Source: Actinomycetota bacterium (lineage in GTDB: Bacteria > Actinomycetota > Actinomycetes > S36-B12 > UBA5976). From it: a stretch of 20,608 nucleotides of DNA. The stretch's first letter is position 1. Each line of letters begins with the position of its first letter. Positions 1 through 8,597 of this stretch are shown here, in pieces. The position numbers were made by a program, and so were the translations under genes. The notes under the pieces are model-generated. The model saw only the letters and a program-made list of their open reading frames with translations. It was not told the origin of the DNA and made no database searches. The stretch spans positions 1-20,608 of the forward strand of contig CANKTT010000012.1 of assembly GCA_947486505.1 (NCBI GenBank). The letters are read 5' to 3'.

Positions 1-719
1 CACAAGTAGCGATAGCTGCATCTCGAGATGAAACACTTCCAGCATTTACTGGCGTAAAGATTGATGTTGAAGGCGCTGTCATAACACTGGCTGCCACAGA
101 CAGGTATCGGCTTGCAGTTCGCGAAATGAATTGGTCACCAACATCCACCACTCTCAACACACACGCACTAGTACCCGCAAAATTTTTATCGGAGTCTTCT
201 AAGTCACTTTCACACAGCGAATCAATCTCACTTGCCTTTGCAACTGGAAACGAGGGCTTAATTGGCATCGAAGGATCAGGCCGTCAAACAACAAGCCGTT
301 TATTAGCTGCAGATTTTCCTAAGTACCAAACTTTACTTCCAACCGAATCAACTACTGTCGCGCAAATCAGCACTAGCGCACTAGTTGAATCTGTTAAACG
401 CGTTTCGCTGGTTTTAGAAAGAGAAGCGCCGATTCGCGTTCACTTTACGAATGGCGAGGCAGTGATCACTGGCGGCGGCGGCAGTGGGGAGTTAGCGGAA
501 GCTAAAGAATTTATCGAATGCACGCTTACTGGCGAGGAATTAACTATTGCATTCAACCACCAATTCTTACTTGACGGCCTAAGCGCGATCGACTCCTCGG
601 TTGCAGTTATTTCTATGACAACACCAATCAGGCCAGCGGTAATTTCCGGGGCTACAGATTTTGGCGCACAACCCGACGACAGCTTCAAATACTTGCTTAT
701 GCCAATCCGGCAACAATAG
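1..719 (+). CDS. dnaN: DNA polymerase III beta sliding clamp, 3' part (5' truncated)
   Basis: The gene runs in from the left edge; the first complete codon is at position 3 and 238 codons are visible. The processivity clamp is a ring around DNA that tethers the replicative polymerase. The hallmark TDRYRLAVRE lies just before the internal ATG at 126, showing that this ATG is not the true start. The C-terminus YLLMPIRQQ matches the family's usual ending. Clamps are normally about 370-400 residues, so roughly the first third is outside the window, along with whatever lies between dnaA and dnaN, the usual place for oriC in this phylum. It is followed after 25 bases by recF in the same direction. 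The identification is firm; only the 5' end is missing. Confidence 0.96.
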   Translation, partial: QVAIAASRDETLPAFTGVKIDVEGAVITLAATDRYRLAVREMNWSPTSTTLNTHALVPAKFLSESSKSLSHSESISLAFATGNEGLIGIEGSGRQTTSRLLAADFPKYQTLLPTESTTVAQISTSALVESVKRVSLVLEREAPIRVHFTNGEAVITGGGGSGELAEAKEFIECTLTGEELTIAFNHQFLLDGLSAIDSSVAVISMTTPIRPAVISGATDFGAQPDDSFKYLLMPIRQQ

Positions 720-744
720 AGATCTTTATCGGCGCCAGTAAGTA

Positions 745-1845
745 ATGCAGATAACTGAACTCTCACTTCGTAATTTTCGCAATCACGAAAACCTAGACCT
801 CTCATTTTCTTCCGGCGCAACAACAATCGTGGGCCGAAATGGGCGCGGCAAAACAAATATTGTTGAAGCTGTTCACTACCTAGCCACCCTTGGCAGTCAC
901 CGAGTTTCGCAAGACGCACCTTTAATTCGCAATGGACATAATACGGCGACCATTTTGGCAAACTTCGAAAAACATAACCGCAAAGCAAAAACTGAACTAA
1001 CAATTAACTTCCCCGGCACGAACAAAGTCTCGCTTAACGGAAGTTCTCTCGCCAGAACAAGAGACATTCTTGGTTTAGTAACCACAGTTATTTTTTCGCC
1101 GGAAGACTTAGATTTAGTAAAAGGAGAGCCTTCCGCACGCCGCAAATTTGTTGATGAATTAAGCACGCTTCTCGCACCTAAATTTTCTAGCACGCGCAGC
1201 GACTACGAAAGAACTTTAAAACAGCGCAACACTCTTTTAAAATCACTAGGACGCCGCAACCCATCCACTCAAGCGCGGGCGACTTTAGATGCCTGGGACG
1301 AACAATTAATTCAATATGGTTCTGAAATTATCTTTACCCGTTTAGAAAACCTTAAACGGATAGAGCCGTTCGTATCTGAATTTGGTACAACAATAAGTGG
1401 TGACACCGAACCGCTTCACTTAAGTTATGTAAACAATTGGCTCCCGCCCGAACCATTTACTAAAGCTGATCTGGCAAATCTTTTCAAAAGAGAGTTAGAA
1501 AACAGAAACAAGGACGAAATTGATCGCGGCCTCACTTTGGTTGGACCACATCGCGATGATCTAAATATTCAACTTAGTGATATGCCGGCAAAAGGTTACG
1601 CCTCTCACGGGCAGTCATGGTCAATTGCAATCGCATTGCGGTTAGCAGCGTTTAAAATTTTGCGAGAACATGACGATGATCCAATTTTGATCTTGGATGA
1701 TGTATTCGCTGAACTAGATGAGAGGCGGCGTAGTCGGCTGATTTCAATCATTGCTGATGTCGAGCAGACCTTAATCACGGCCGCAGTATTAGAGGATATT
1801 CCAAAAGGATTGCCGAGCCACCAACTTTTGTTAGAGGATAACTAA
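745..1845 (+). CDS. recF: DNA replication and repair protein RecF
   Basis: RecF is an SMC-like ATPase that helps load RecA at single-strand gaps and stalled forks. The 366-residue product has the usual length. The N-terminus ITELSLRNFRNH is typical. Walker A is at residues 30-37 (GRNGRGKT), the ABC signature is SHGQSW near residue 290, and Walker B is ILILDDVFAELDERR near residue 315. The ATG at 745 is chosen because it puts the conserved N-terminal strand at residue 2; no convincing Shine-Dalgarno sequence precedes it, so translation may depend on readthrough from dnaN, 25 bases upstream. dciA starts four bases after the recF stop, so the two are very likely co-transcribed. Confidence 0.96.
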   Translation: MQITELSLRNFRNHENLDLSFSSGATTIVGRNGRGKTNIVEAVHYLATLGSHRVSQDAPLIRNGHNTATILANFEKHNRKAKTELTINFPGTNKVSLNGSSLARTRDILGLVTTVIFSPEDLDLVKGEPSARRKFVDELSTLLAPKFSSTRSDYERTLKQRNTLLKSLGRRNPSTQARATLDAWDEQLIQYGSEIIFTRLENLKRIEPFVSEFGTTISGDTEPLHLSYVNNWLPPEPFTKADLANLFKRELENRNKDEIDRGLTLVGPHRDDLNIQLSDMPAKGYASHGQSWSIAIALRLAAFKILREHDDDPILILDDVFAELDERRRSRLISIIADVEQTLITAAVLEDIPKGLPSHQLLLEDN

Positions 1846-1849
1846 CATC

Positions 1850-2359
1850 GTGTTAGATAAACCTCAACAAGAATTCTTACGGTCCTTGCTAAGTCGAGCC
1901 AGAGTCCGAACCTCAACTGTGCCAAATCGTAGAAATAGAAATACTAATTTTTACGATGAGCAAAGAAGTGGATCCGGCCCAGACGAACGAGACCCCGCAA
2001 CTCTGTCCGGGCTGATTGATCGCTTAATCATCAGCAAGGGCTGGGACTTACAGGTTGCAACCGGGCGACTACATGGTCAATGGGGTCTAATCGTCGGCCA
2101 TGATGTGGCTACCCACGTGAAAATTGAGTCTTTCAACCTAGATCCAAGTGGACAGTCTGGCTCTTTGATTTTGCGGGCGGAATCTAGTGCTTGGGCAACT
2201 CAAATTCGGCTCCTGCTTCCGACCATTTCTCAGCGGCTAGGCGAAGAAATCGGACAAGGCCGAATCAGCGAAATTAAAGTCCTAGGGCCTACCGCTCCAT
2301 CCTGGAAACATGGCCAAAGAAGCGTCCCTGGACGTGGCCCGCGAGATACCTACGGGTGA
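1850..2359 (+). CDS. dciA: DUF721 / DciA helicase-operator protein
   Basis: This is the 169-residue actinobacterial DUF721 protein normally found between recF and gyrB (Rv0004 position). DciA proteins act with the replicative helicase DnaB in bacteria that lack DnaC/DnaI loaders. The DUF721 core spans about residues 48-140, including WGLIVGHDVATHV and WATQIRLLLPTISQRL. The C-terminus ends in GRGPRDTYG, the signature tail of the actinobacterial group, as I recall it. The start is a GTG four bases after the recF stop, suggesting translational coupling. Residues 15-45 are basic, Arg-rich and look disordered. dnaB itself lies in this window at 8598, so loader and helicase genes are near neighbours. 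The family call is firm; the role is inferred from the family. Confidence 0.9.
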   Translation: MLDKPQQEFLRSLLSRARVRTSTVPNRRNRNTNFYDEQRSGSGPDERDPATLSGLIDRLIISKGWDLQVATGRLHGQWGLIVGHDVATHVKIESFNLDPSGQSGSLILRAESSAWATQIRLLLPTISQRLGEEIGQGRISEIKVLGPTAPSWKHGQRSVPGRGPRDTYG

Positions 2360-2463
2360 TACCCCGACTCCCAAAAAATTCAATAAACAGATAGGATTAG
2401 GGGTACTAGCGCGCCTGAAAAACTCCCAATTTAGGGTCTGACATTCAGGAGCCAACAACGCAC

Positions 2464-2472
2464 GAGGAAAGG
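2464..2472 (+). promoter_or_regulatory. Ribosome binding site of gyrB
   Basis: GAGGAAAGG lies eight bases before the GTG at 2481. It decides the gyrB start: an in-frame TGA at 2439-2441 closes the upstream frame and no other start codon lies between. The 121-base gap after dciA (2360-2480) otherwise shows no gene or hairpin I trust and probably holds a gyrB promoter that I cannot pin down. Confidence 0.7.
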
Positions 2473-2480
2473 CCCAAAAA

Positions 2481-4448
2481 GTGACGTATGACGGCAGTGC
2501 CATCCAGGTCCTAGAAGGCCTTGATGCAGTTAGAAAACGCCCAGGCATGTACATCGGTTCAACCGGTGAACGAGGCCTCCACCACTTGGTCTACGAAGTA
2601 GTAGATAACTCGGTTGATGAAGCACTAGCTGGGCATTGCACCCACATCGAAGTGACAATTTTGCAAGATGGCGGCGTTCGTGTTGTCGATAATGGCCGCG
2701 GAATCCCAGTCGATATTGTGCCCTCTGAAGGTAAACCAGCTGTTGAAGTAGTTCTTACAGTTCTCCATGCCGGCGGAAAGTTTGGCGGCAGCGGCTACGC
2801 AGTTTCGGGTGGACTTCATGGTGTTGGCGTCTCTGTAGTTAATGCACTTTCTAAAAACGTAGACGTCGAAGTACGTCGCGAAGGTTTCATTCATACCCAG
2901 TCTTACAAGTACGGCGTTCCGGTTGCTCCGTTGAAAAAAGGCGGCAAGACCGACATCACTGGAACTACCGTTACGTTCTGGGCTGACGGAGATATTTTCG
3001 AGACAACCGTTTACGATTTTGAAACACTTTCCCGTCGTTTTCAAGAAATGGCATTTCTAAATCGCGGCCTCACTCTTTCCTTAACTGACGAGCGGGCTTC
3101 TACTGGACTGGTTATTGACGAAGAAACTGGCGAACCAAAAGTTGATGGCCCACGCAGTGTCACTTACATGTATGAGGGTGGAATCAGGGATTTCGTTGAA
3201 CACCTAAATGTTCGTAAGTCACCGATTCACAACGACATCGTTGAGTTTTTCTCAGAAGATACAAACCGTGGTCTAAGTCTTGAAGTTGCAATGCAATGGA
3301 ACAGTAGCTACACCGAATCGGTTTATTCCTTTGCCAACACAATCAACACAATCGAGGGTGGAACTCACGAAGAGGGTTTCCGCACTGCGCTAACTTCGCT
3401 AGTAAATAAATTTGCTCGCGAATGGAGCATCCTAAAAGAAAAAGATACAAATCTCTCCGGTGAAGACGTGCGCGAAGGACTTACTGCGATCGTGTCGATC
3501 AAACTTCACGAACCACAGTTCGAAGGTCAGACAAAAACCAAACTTGGCAACACCGAAGCCAAAGCATTCGTACAAAAAGTTGTTAATGAAGAACTTGCAG
3601 CCTGGTTTGAAAAGAATCCTGCGCAAGGTAAAGACATCGCACGCAAATCTTTACAAGCCGCAACCGCTCGCTTGGCAGCTCGAAAAGCGCGCGACTTAGC
3701 ACGCAACCGCAAAGGTTTATTAGGCAGCAGCAGCTTGCCTGGCAAATTGAAAGATTGTTCTAGTAACGAACCTGCTGAATGTGAAGTATTCATTGTTGAA
3801 GGTGACTCGGCCGGCGGCTCTGCAGGTCAAGGCCGCGACCCACGCACTCAAGCAATTTTGCCAATCCGTGGAAAAATTCTTAACGTTGAAAAAACCAGAA
3901 TCGATCGGGTACTTGCAAACACCGAAGTACAAGCAATTATTTCGGCATTTGGAACTGGCATACAAGACGAATTCGACATCAACAAATTGCGCTATCACAA
4001 ATTAGTCTTGATGGCGGATGCTGACGTTGATGGACAACACATTCGCACTTTGCTTTTAACATTCCTATTCCGTTACATGCGCCCACTCGTTGATGGCGGA
4101 TTTGTTTATGTGGCGCAACCACCGCTTTACAAAGTTAAGTGGTCGCGCGAAACACCAGGTTACGCATACTCCGACAAACAGCGCGATCAAATCGTTGAAG
4201 CAGGATTAGCGTCAGGTAAGAAGCTTCGCACCGAAGACATTCAGCGCTATAAAGGTCTTGGCGAAATGAATGCAGAAGAACTTTGGGAAACCACAATGGA
4301 TCCAGCAACTCGTGTTCTGTTGCAGGTTTCCGTTGATGATGCAGCACAAGCTGATCAACTTTTCTCAACCCTTATGGGAGAAGACGTCGATAGTCGACGC
4401 AACTTCATTCAACGCAATGCACATGACGTGCGGTTCTTGGACATCTGA
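2481..4448 (+). CDS. gyrB: DNA gyrase subunit B
   Basis: This is the ATPase subunit of DNA gyrase, which with GyrA introduces negative supercoils. The 655-residue length is usual for the actinobacterial type without the long proteobacterial insert. The GHKL ATPase domain shows E39 and N43 in [23 protein letters not shown] near residue 73 and the ATP-lid [15 protein letters not shown] near residue 113. The TOPRIM domain begins at EGDSAGG (E440), with acidic residues D513, D515 and D517 in MADADVDG. The C-terminal [18 protein letters not shown] and [16 protein letters not shown] are canonical. The start is GTG with a good ribosome binding site. Its TGA stop overlaps the gyrA ATG by one base (TGATG), coupling subunit synthesis. 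Confidence 0.98.
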   Translation: MTYDGSAIQVLEGLDAVRKRPGMYIGSTGERGLHHLVYEVVDNSVDEALAGHCTHIEVTILQDGGVRVVDNGRGIPVDIVPSEGKPAVEVVLTVLHAGGKFGGSGYAVSGGLHGVGVSVVNALSKNVDVEVRREGFIHTQSYKYGVPVAPLKKGGKTDITGTTVTFWADGDIFETTVYDFETLSRRFQEMAFLNRGLTLSLTDERASTGLVIDEETGEPKVDGPRSVTYMYEGGIRDFVEHLNVRKSPIHNDIVEFFSEDTNRGLSLEVAMQWNSSYTESVYSFANTINTIEGGTHEEGFRTALTSLVNKFAREWSILKEKDTNLSGEDVREGLTAIVSIKLHEPQFEGQTKTKLGNTEAKAFVQKVVNEELAAWFEKNPAQGKDIARKSLQAATARLAARKARDLARNRKGLLGSSSLPGKLKDCSSNEPAECEVFIVEGDSAGGSAGQGRDPRTQAILPIRGKILNVEKTRIDRVLANTEVQAIISAFGTGIQDEFDINKLRYHKLVLMADADVDGQHIRTLLLTFLFRYMRPLVDGGFVYVAQPPLYKVKWSRETPGYAYSDKQRDQIVEAGLASGKKLRTEDIQRYKGLGEMNAEELWETTMDPATRVLLQVSVDDAAQADQLFSTLMGEDVDSRRNFIQRNAHDVRFLDI

Positions 4449-7009
4449 TGACTGAAATTAATGACGCCACTCACGATCAAATTGAAATTGTAGACCTTAA
4501 TGTCGAAATGCAAAGGTCTTATCTGAACTATGCAATGAGTGTTATCGTCTCGCGCGCATTGCCTGATGTACGAGATGGCCTTAAACCAGTTCACCGCCGC
4601 GTTATCTATGCAATGTATGACGGCGGTTACCGCCCAGATCGTGCATTCAATAAAAGTGCTCGAGTCGTGGGCGAAGTTATGGGCCAGTACCACCCACATG
4701 GCGACAGCGCGATTTATGACACCTTGGTTCGTTTAACTCAAGCCTGGTCACTTCGCTACCCACTTGCGCAAGGTCAAGGTAACTTCGGCTCACCTGGAAA
4801 CGACTCAGCAGCAGCATCTCGATATACCGAAGTTCGCATGGCCCAACTCGCCATGGAAATGGTTCGCGATATCGATCAAGAGACCGTTGATTTCACACCA
4901 AACTACGACGGCAAAAACCTTGAACCAACCGTTTTACCAAGTCGATTCCCGAACCTTTTGGTTAATGGTTCATCGGGTATTGCCGTGGGAATGGCAACCA
5001 ACATCCCGCCACACAACCTAACCGAGGTAGCTGCTGGTGTGCAATGGGCACTCGATCACCCAGATGCCACGCGCGAAGAATTACTGGAAGCGTTGATGGA
5101 AAGAATTTCTGGCCCAGATTTCCCAACTGGTGGTCAGATTGTTGGACGTCGTGGAATCCAAGACGCCTATCGCACAGGGCGTGGCTCTGTCACAATGCGA
5201 GCTGTCACTGAAATTACAGAAGATAAGCGTGGTCGCACAATCATTGCTATTACCCAGCTGCCGTACCAAGTTAATCCAGACAACTTACTTGAACGCATTG
5301 CAGAACTTGTAGAGCAAGGCAAAGTGGGTGGTATCGCAGATTTGGTCGATGAAAGTTCTTCTCGAACCGGTATGCGCATTGTTGTAGTTCTAAAGCGCGA
5401 CGCTGTACCAAAGGTTGTTCTAAACAACTTGTTCAAGTACACACAATTGCAAGACAACTTTGGCGCAAACATGTTGGCGCTTGTTGACGGCGTGCCTCGC
5501 ACTTTGACTCTTGATGCATTTGTAACGAACTGGATTGAACATCAAGTTGAAGTCATTCAGCGTCGCACTGCTTACCGGTTACGAATTGCTGAAGAGCGCG
5601 TACATATTTTGATTGGCCTGCTAAAGGCAATTGATCGCATCGATGAAGTTATCGCATTAATCCGCGCCTCAGAGTCTGCCTCGGTTGCGCAAGCCGGCTT
5701 AATGAAACTTCTTGACATTGACGAAATTCAAGCTCAAGCCATTCTTGATATGCAACTGCGCAAACTTGCCGCACTTGAACGCAACGAGTTACAAACTCAG
5801 CACGACAAACTGATGTCTGAAATCGCTGACTACAAAGACATCTTGTCGAACCTCACGCGACAACGCAGCATCGTTAGCGACGAGTTGGCGGACATTGTTA
5901 ACAAATTTGGTGACGAACGACGGACTACAATTGTTGCTGATGAAAACGACGTAACCCATGAAGATTTAATTGCGGTTGAACCAATCGTGGTTACCCTTTC
6001 CGCTGACGGCTACATCAAGCGCACCAAGGCTGCGTTGTATCGGTCCCAAAAACGGGGTGGACGTGGCGTTAAGGGCGCAGCCCTGAAGCAAGATGATGTT
6101 GTCACGAATTTCTTTGTGACCACGACACATCATTGGATTTTGTTCTTTACAAACCGAGGTCGTGTATTCCGCGTTAAGGCATACGAGCTAACCGACACTG
6201 GACGCGATGCGCGTGGACAACATGTTGCTAACTTGCTATCGCTTGCTCCTGAGGAACACGTAGTAGAGGTCCAAGACTTGCGCGATTACGATCAAGCCAA
6301 GTACCTGGTACTTGCCACTCGTAATGGCGTGATCAAAAAGTCACGCTTGTCGGATTATGACTCTTCACGCAGCACAGGCCTGGTCGCAATCACATTACGT
6401 GACGAAGACGACGTGGTTTCTGCTCAGCTAGTAAACGATGAAGATGATTTACTTTTGGTTTCCAAAATGGGCTACTCAGTTCGCTGCCATGCAGACGATG
6501 CAACATTGCGTCCAATGGGACGAACCGCAGGTGGTGTGATCGGAATCAGATTCAAAACTGATGATGACTACTTGCTAAAAATGGAAGTAGCAACTACTGA
6601 CTCATTTGTGGTAACTGTCACCGAAGGTGGCTGGGCCAAGCGCACTTCAATCGAAGAGTGGAATGCAAAGGGTCGTGGCACCCAAGGCGTGCGAGCTATG
6701 CGCCTTGTTGAAAAACGCGGCGGCTTAGCTGGCGCCTTAATCTGTGCAGCCGATGATGAAATTTTTGCCATCGCGAGCAATGGCGTCGTTATCCGTACTC
6801 GGGTAGATGAAATCCGGGCCGCTGGACGCGACACTATGGGCGTTTCGTTTATGAAGGTTGGGGATGACGACCAAGTCGTCGCAGTTGCTCGAAGTAGCGC
6901 AGCATCCATGGCGGCCTTGGACAGCGTGGAAGTCACAGTAGAAGAATCTGCCGTGGCCGAACCTGAAGAAGTAAATGATGAAGCTGCCGATCACGTGGAA
7001 GAGGCATAA
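4448..7009 (+). CDS. gyrA: DNA gyrase subunit A
   Basis: This is the DNA-cleaving subunit of gyrase, 853 residues. The catalytic tyrosine is Y126 in AASRYTEVR. The quinolone-resistance-determining region [16 protein letters not shown] keeps Ser87 and Asp91, equivalent to E. coli Ser83 and Asp87, which is the drug-sensitive state at those two sites. The C-terminal wrapping domain has a complete GyrA box, QKRGGRG at residues 534-540, the element needed to wrap DNA and supercoil, which separates it from topoisomerase IV ParC. The protein ends in an acidic tail rich in Glu and Asp (about residues 825-853). The DUF3566 gene begins at the base after the stop codon. Confidence 0.98.
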   Translation: MTEINDATHDQIEIVDLNVEMQRSYLNYAMSVIVSRALPDVRDGLKPVHRRVIYAMYDGGYRPDRAFNKSARVVGEVMGQYHPHGDSAIYDTLVRLTQAWSLRYPLAQGQGNFGSPGNDSAAASRYTEVRMAQLAMEMVRDIDQETVDFTPNYDGKNLEPTVLPSRFPNLLVNGSSGIAVGMATNIPPHNLTEVAAGVQWALDHPDATREELLEALMERISGPDFPTGGQIVGRRGIQDAYRTGRGSVTMRAVTEITEDKRGRTIIAITQLPYQVNPDNLLERIAELVEQGKVGGIADLVDESSSRTGMRIVVVLKRDAVPKVVLNNLFKYTQLQDNFGANMLALVDGVPRTLTLDAFVTNWIEHQVEVIQRRTAYRLRIAEERVHILIGLLKAIDRIDEVIALIRASESASVAQAGLMKLLDIDEIQAQAILDMQLRKLAALERNELQTQHDKLMSEIADYKDILSNLTRQRSIVSDELADIVNKFGDERRTTIVADENDVTHEDLIAVEPIVVTLSADGYIKRTKAALYRSQKRGGRGVKGAALKQDDVVTNFFVTTTHHWILFFTNRGRVFRVKAYELTDTGRDARGQHVANLLSLAPEEHVVEVQDLRDYDQAKYLVLATRNGVIKKSRLSDYDSSRSTGLVAITLRDEDDVVSAQLVNDEDDLLLVSKMGYSVRCHADDATLRPMGRTAGGVIGIRFKTDDDYLLKMEVATTDSFVVTVTEGGWAKRTSIEEWNAKGRGTQGVRAMRLVEKRGGLAGALICAADDEIFAIASNGVVIRTRVDEIRAAGRDTMGVSFMKVGDDDQVVAVARSSAASMAALDSVEVTVEESAVAEPEEVNDEAADHVEEA

Positions 7010-7516
7010 GTGTCAGATATTGATATCGACTTAAATGACGATCAGCCGACAAAGCGAAACTTCTTTAAGAACCCCCTTAAGTCTGCCGAGCCATCGACTT
7101 CCGCTGCGTCACCAGGCGCTTCAGTGACACAAACCGTACAGACAGAAGTAAAGCCCGCAGCGCGCCAAGTTACGCTGCACCTAACTCATATCGATCCTTG
7201 GTCTGCAGCTAAACGGGCTTTTGTGTTAGGTGTTCTTATCGCTGGTGTTCTAATCGTGGCCACCATAGTCCTATGGTTAACGCTTTCAGCTGCAGGTGTT
7301 TTTGAGGCAGTTTCAAGCCTCTGGAGTGATGCATCAGGTAATGCCGGAGCGGGTATCAGCTTTTTGTCTTTGGGGCGCTTACTTGGGTTAGTAATGGTCA
7401 TTTCGGCAATTGAAATTGTGCTTTTGAGCGTACTTTCGACGCTTTTTGCAGTCTTGTACAACCTAAGTGTTGGCTTCACTGGCGGTGTTGAATACACCTT
7501 CACAGACCGGAGCTAA
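7010..7516 (+). CDS. DUF3566 membrane protein
   Basis: This is a 168-residue protein of the DUF3566 family that sits directly downstream of gyrA across Actinomycetota (Rv0007 in M. tuberculosis). Residues 1-55 are hydrophilic, rich in Asp, Ser, Thr and Pro and probably disordered. Two membrane segments are visible, about 71-93 and 125-150, separated by a Ser/Gly-rich loop. The conserved C-terminal region NLSVGFTGGVEYTFTDRS follows the second segment and should be cytoplasmic if both termini are inside. The GTG start directly abuts the gyrA stop, so translation is probably coupled. No enzymatic motif is present. A link to cell envelope or division has been suggested for relatives, but I cannot support a function from this sequence. 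Confidence 0.85.
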   Translation: MSDIDIDLNDDQPTKRNFFKNPLKSAEPSTSAASPGASVTQTVQTEVKPAARQVTLHLTHIDPWSAAKRAFVLGVLIAGVLIVATIVLWLTLSAAGVFEAVSSLWSDASGNAGAGISFLSLGRLLGLVMVISAIEIVLLSVLSTLFAVLYNLSVGFTGGVEYTFTDRS

Positions 7517-7614
7517 CTCCTTATTTTGGGTGATTGCCCGCTTTAAGGTAACCTCTTAATTCGTGCCGTGAAATAGGCACATCTAGAAAGAAATTTAAGA
7601 ATCGTAAGAAATCA

Positions 7615-7689
7615 GGGCCCATAGCTCAGCTTGGTTAGAGCGCTTCGCTGATAACGAAGAGGTCGGTGGTTCAAGTCCACCTGGGCCCA
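7615..7689 (+). tRNA. tRNA-Ile, anticodon GAT
   Basis: A complete cloverleaf can be drawn: acceptor GGGCCCA pairs with TGGGCCC, the D arm is GCTC...GAGC, the anticodon stem CTTCG/CGAAG encloses loop CTGATAA with anticodon GAT at 7650-7652, and the T arm is GGTGG-TTCAAGT-CCACC. The discriminator is A7689. CCA is not encoded (next bases CGC), so it must be added after transcription. The 98 bases upstream hold no gene; a weak TTGCCC at 7534 could be a -35 element, but no good -10 follows. Confidence 0.97.
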
Positions 7690-7725
7690 CGCAAGGTTTT
7701 CGAGTCTAGGAAGATGGGAAGCGTA

Positions 7726-7839
7726 ATGAAAAAACTTTTGTCCCTGGCATTGCTAGCTGTTGCTGGTTACGTAATCTATCAACAGGCAGAGAACAGCAAG
7801 GCTGAACAGGAATTGTGGACACAGGCTACTTCAGAGTAG
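7726..7839 (+). CDS. DLW-39 family microprotein between tRNA-Ile and tRNA-Ala
   Basis: A 37-codon frame runs from ATG 7726 to TAG 7837-7839. It translates to a basic start (MKKLL), one hydrophobic segment (residues 4-18, ending in GYVIY), then a polar tail with QELWTQAT. This matches the actinobacterial DLW-39 proteins, about 39 residues long, named after a Asp-Leu-Trp motif and typically encoded next to these same tRNAs; here the motif is ELW at residues 29-31. Upstream GGGAAG at 7716-7721 could serve as ribosome binding site. An in-frame ATG at 7714 would add four residues, but its AGGAAG would abut the start codon. The protein is probably a single-pass inner membrane peptide or membrane anchor. 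Function is unknown. Confidence 0.85.
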   Translation: MKKLLSLALLAVAGYVIYQQAENSKAEQELWTQATSE

Positions 7840-7864
7840 ATTTTGTCCTACGGTTTTTACCGCC

Positions 7865-7937
7865 GGGGAATTAGCTCAATTGGTAGAGCACTGCCTTTGC
7901 AAGGCAGGGGTTAGGGGTTCGAGTCCCCTATTCTCCA
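7865..7937 (+). tRNA. tRNA-Ala, anticodon TGC
   Basis: Acceptor GGGGAAT pairs with ATTCTCC (one G-T pair), the D arm is GCTC...GAGC, the anticodon stem CTGCC/GGCAG encloses TTTGCAA with anticodon TGC at 7898-7900, and the T arm is AGGGG-TTCGAGT-CCCCT. The discriminator is A7937 and CCA is not encoded. The Ile-Ala pair here is outside any rRNA operon, as is usual downstream of gyrA in actinobacteria. Confidence 0.97.
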
Positions 7938-7942
7938 CAACT

Positions 7943-7974
7943 AAGTGGAGGTAGTTTTACTACCTCCACTTTTT
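7943..7974 (+). terminator. Intrinsic terminator after tRNA-Ala
   Basis: A perfect 12-bp inverted repeat (7943-7954 with 7960-7971) encloses the five-base loop TTTTA; the stem's trailing TT and three further T give a run of five T (7970-7974). It is placed six bases after the tRNA-Ala gene and should end transcripts from the tRNA region or from the whole gyr operon. Confidence 0.9.
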
Positions 7975-8020
7975 GAATATTCGTTCAATACATTTTTGGA
8001 AAACACTTGAAAGAATCATC

Positions 8021-8350
8021 ATGAATGACCTGCGTGGCGCCTCACCGCAAGTTAAGCGATTTCTAGCTGGTGCATTACTCAACTCACTTGGTGGCGGTTT
8101 AACCCTTCCTGTTTTAGTCATTTATTTAAACCAAGTGCGCGGCCGATACAACTCTGTTGATGGCCTGGTGTGGGTTTTTGCAGGCGCAGTCGGCCCAGCA
8201 ATCTCGGGATTCATGTTGCAGTTTGAACTGGTAGCGGCCTGGATTGGACTAATTGTTTTAGGCCAAGTTATTGGCGGCATATCGGCCTTACGTTTGCGCC
8301 GAGTTCTAACTCCTACCCAAGACGGACTTTTGAAGGCTGACGAAAAATAG
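8021..8350 (+). pseudogene. MFS transporter remnant with large internal deletion
   Basis: The frame is open for 109 codons from ATG 8021, with GAAAGA at 8009-8014 as ribosome binding site. Residues 12-41 resemble the first helix of a major facilitator transporter (RFLAGALLNSLGGGLTLPVL, then YLNQVRG). Residues 42-70 (RYNSVDGLVW, then AGAVGPAISGFML) resemble the eleventh helix of the same family, where full-length members carry an LRGRYN motif after the last cytoplasmic loop. The remainder looks like helix 12 and a C-terminal tail. Full-length proteins have about 400 residues and 12 helices, so around 280-300 codons covering helices 2-10 appear to be missing without a frame change. It cannot transport as a normal MFS protein. 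It may be a pseudogene, or a retained three-helix product; I favour decay. Confidence 0.7.
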
Positions 8351-8364
8351 TTAGCAATTACTTT

Positions 8365-8505
8365 TTACCCACAGGGCCAAACCTTCAAAACGCCTGATAA
8401 ATAAGGATATCCACAGGTAGGGTCAGGCTGTCCACACAGGATATCCCCAACTGAATACCCATTGTTTCGGCGGTTTTCCCCAATTTGTCCACTTAGTTAT
8501 CCACA
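8365..8505 (+). promoter_or_regulatory. Cluster of DnaA-box-like 9-mers upstream of dnaB
   Basis: A perfect DnaA box TTATCCACA lies at 8497-8505. Four more 9-mers on the same strand differ by one base from TTATCCACA or the actinobacterial form TTGTCCACA: TTACCCACA (8365-8373), ATATCCACA (8407-8415), CTGTCCACA (8428-8436) and TTGTCCACT (8485-8493). Two weaker ones are ATATCCCCA (8441-8449) and TTTTCCCCA (8474-8482). All point the same way. The flanks at 8341-8367 and 8385-8410 are AT-rich. The whole 247-base gap (8351-8597) holds no gene. It may be a DnaA-controlled dnaB promoter, a DnaA-titration site, or part or all of oriC. Confidence 0.7.
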
Positions 8506-8512
8506 GGAGTCA

Positions 8513-8541
8513 TTGTTTCTGTCAGACATGGGCCATAAAGT
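8513..8541 (+). promoter_or_regulatory. Possible dnaB promoter
   Basis: TTGTTT (8513-8518) and TAAAGT (8536-8541) are 17 bases apart, which would give a leader of about 50 bases before dnaB. The match is only moderate. If real, the DnaA boxes at 8485 and 8497 sit just upstream of the -35 element. Confidence 0.35.
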
Positions 8542-8597
8542 CATGACTACCTGGTTGCAACAAGGGGTTTTAACTTAGGCACGAAAAGGTGGATTAC

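Noticed and set aside
4691..4723. Fluoroquinolone-resistant gyrase
   Set aside because: Ser87 and Asp91 of GyrA, the two main resistance positions, carry the sensitive residues.
6568..6936. Long open minus-strand frame opposite the gyrA 3' end
   Set aside because: It is antisense to the conserved gyrase C-terminal domain, has no ribosome binding site and its product is low-complexity Thr/Ser/Arg-rich.
7509..7527. GGAG-CTAA-CTCC followed by TTATTTT at the end of the DUF3566 gene
   Set aside because: The stem is only four pairs and the T-run is interrupted; too weak for an intrinsic terminator.
7563..7580. Hairpin GTGCC...GGCAC before tRNA-Ile
   Set aside because: Only five base pairs with an eight-base loop and no T-run; no reason to call it a terminator or riboswitch.
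7814..7822. Minus-strand DnaA-box-like TGTGGACAC
   Set aside because: A single mismatched box inside the DLW-39 coding sequence, explained by its Leu-Trp-Thr codons.
7973..8020. TTG start at 7973 extending the MFS remnant by 16 codons
   Set aside because: It lies in the T-tract of the terminator; ATG 8021 has a ribosome binding site and begins at the family's usual N-terminus.
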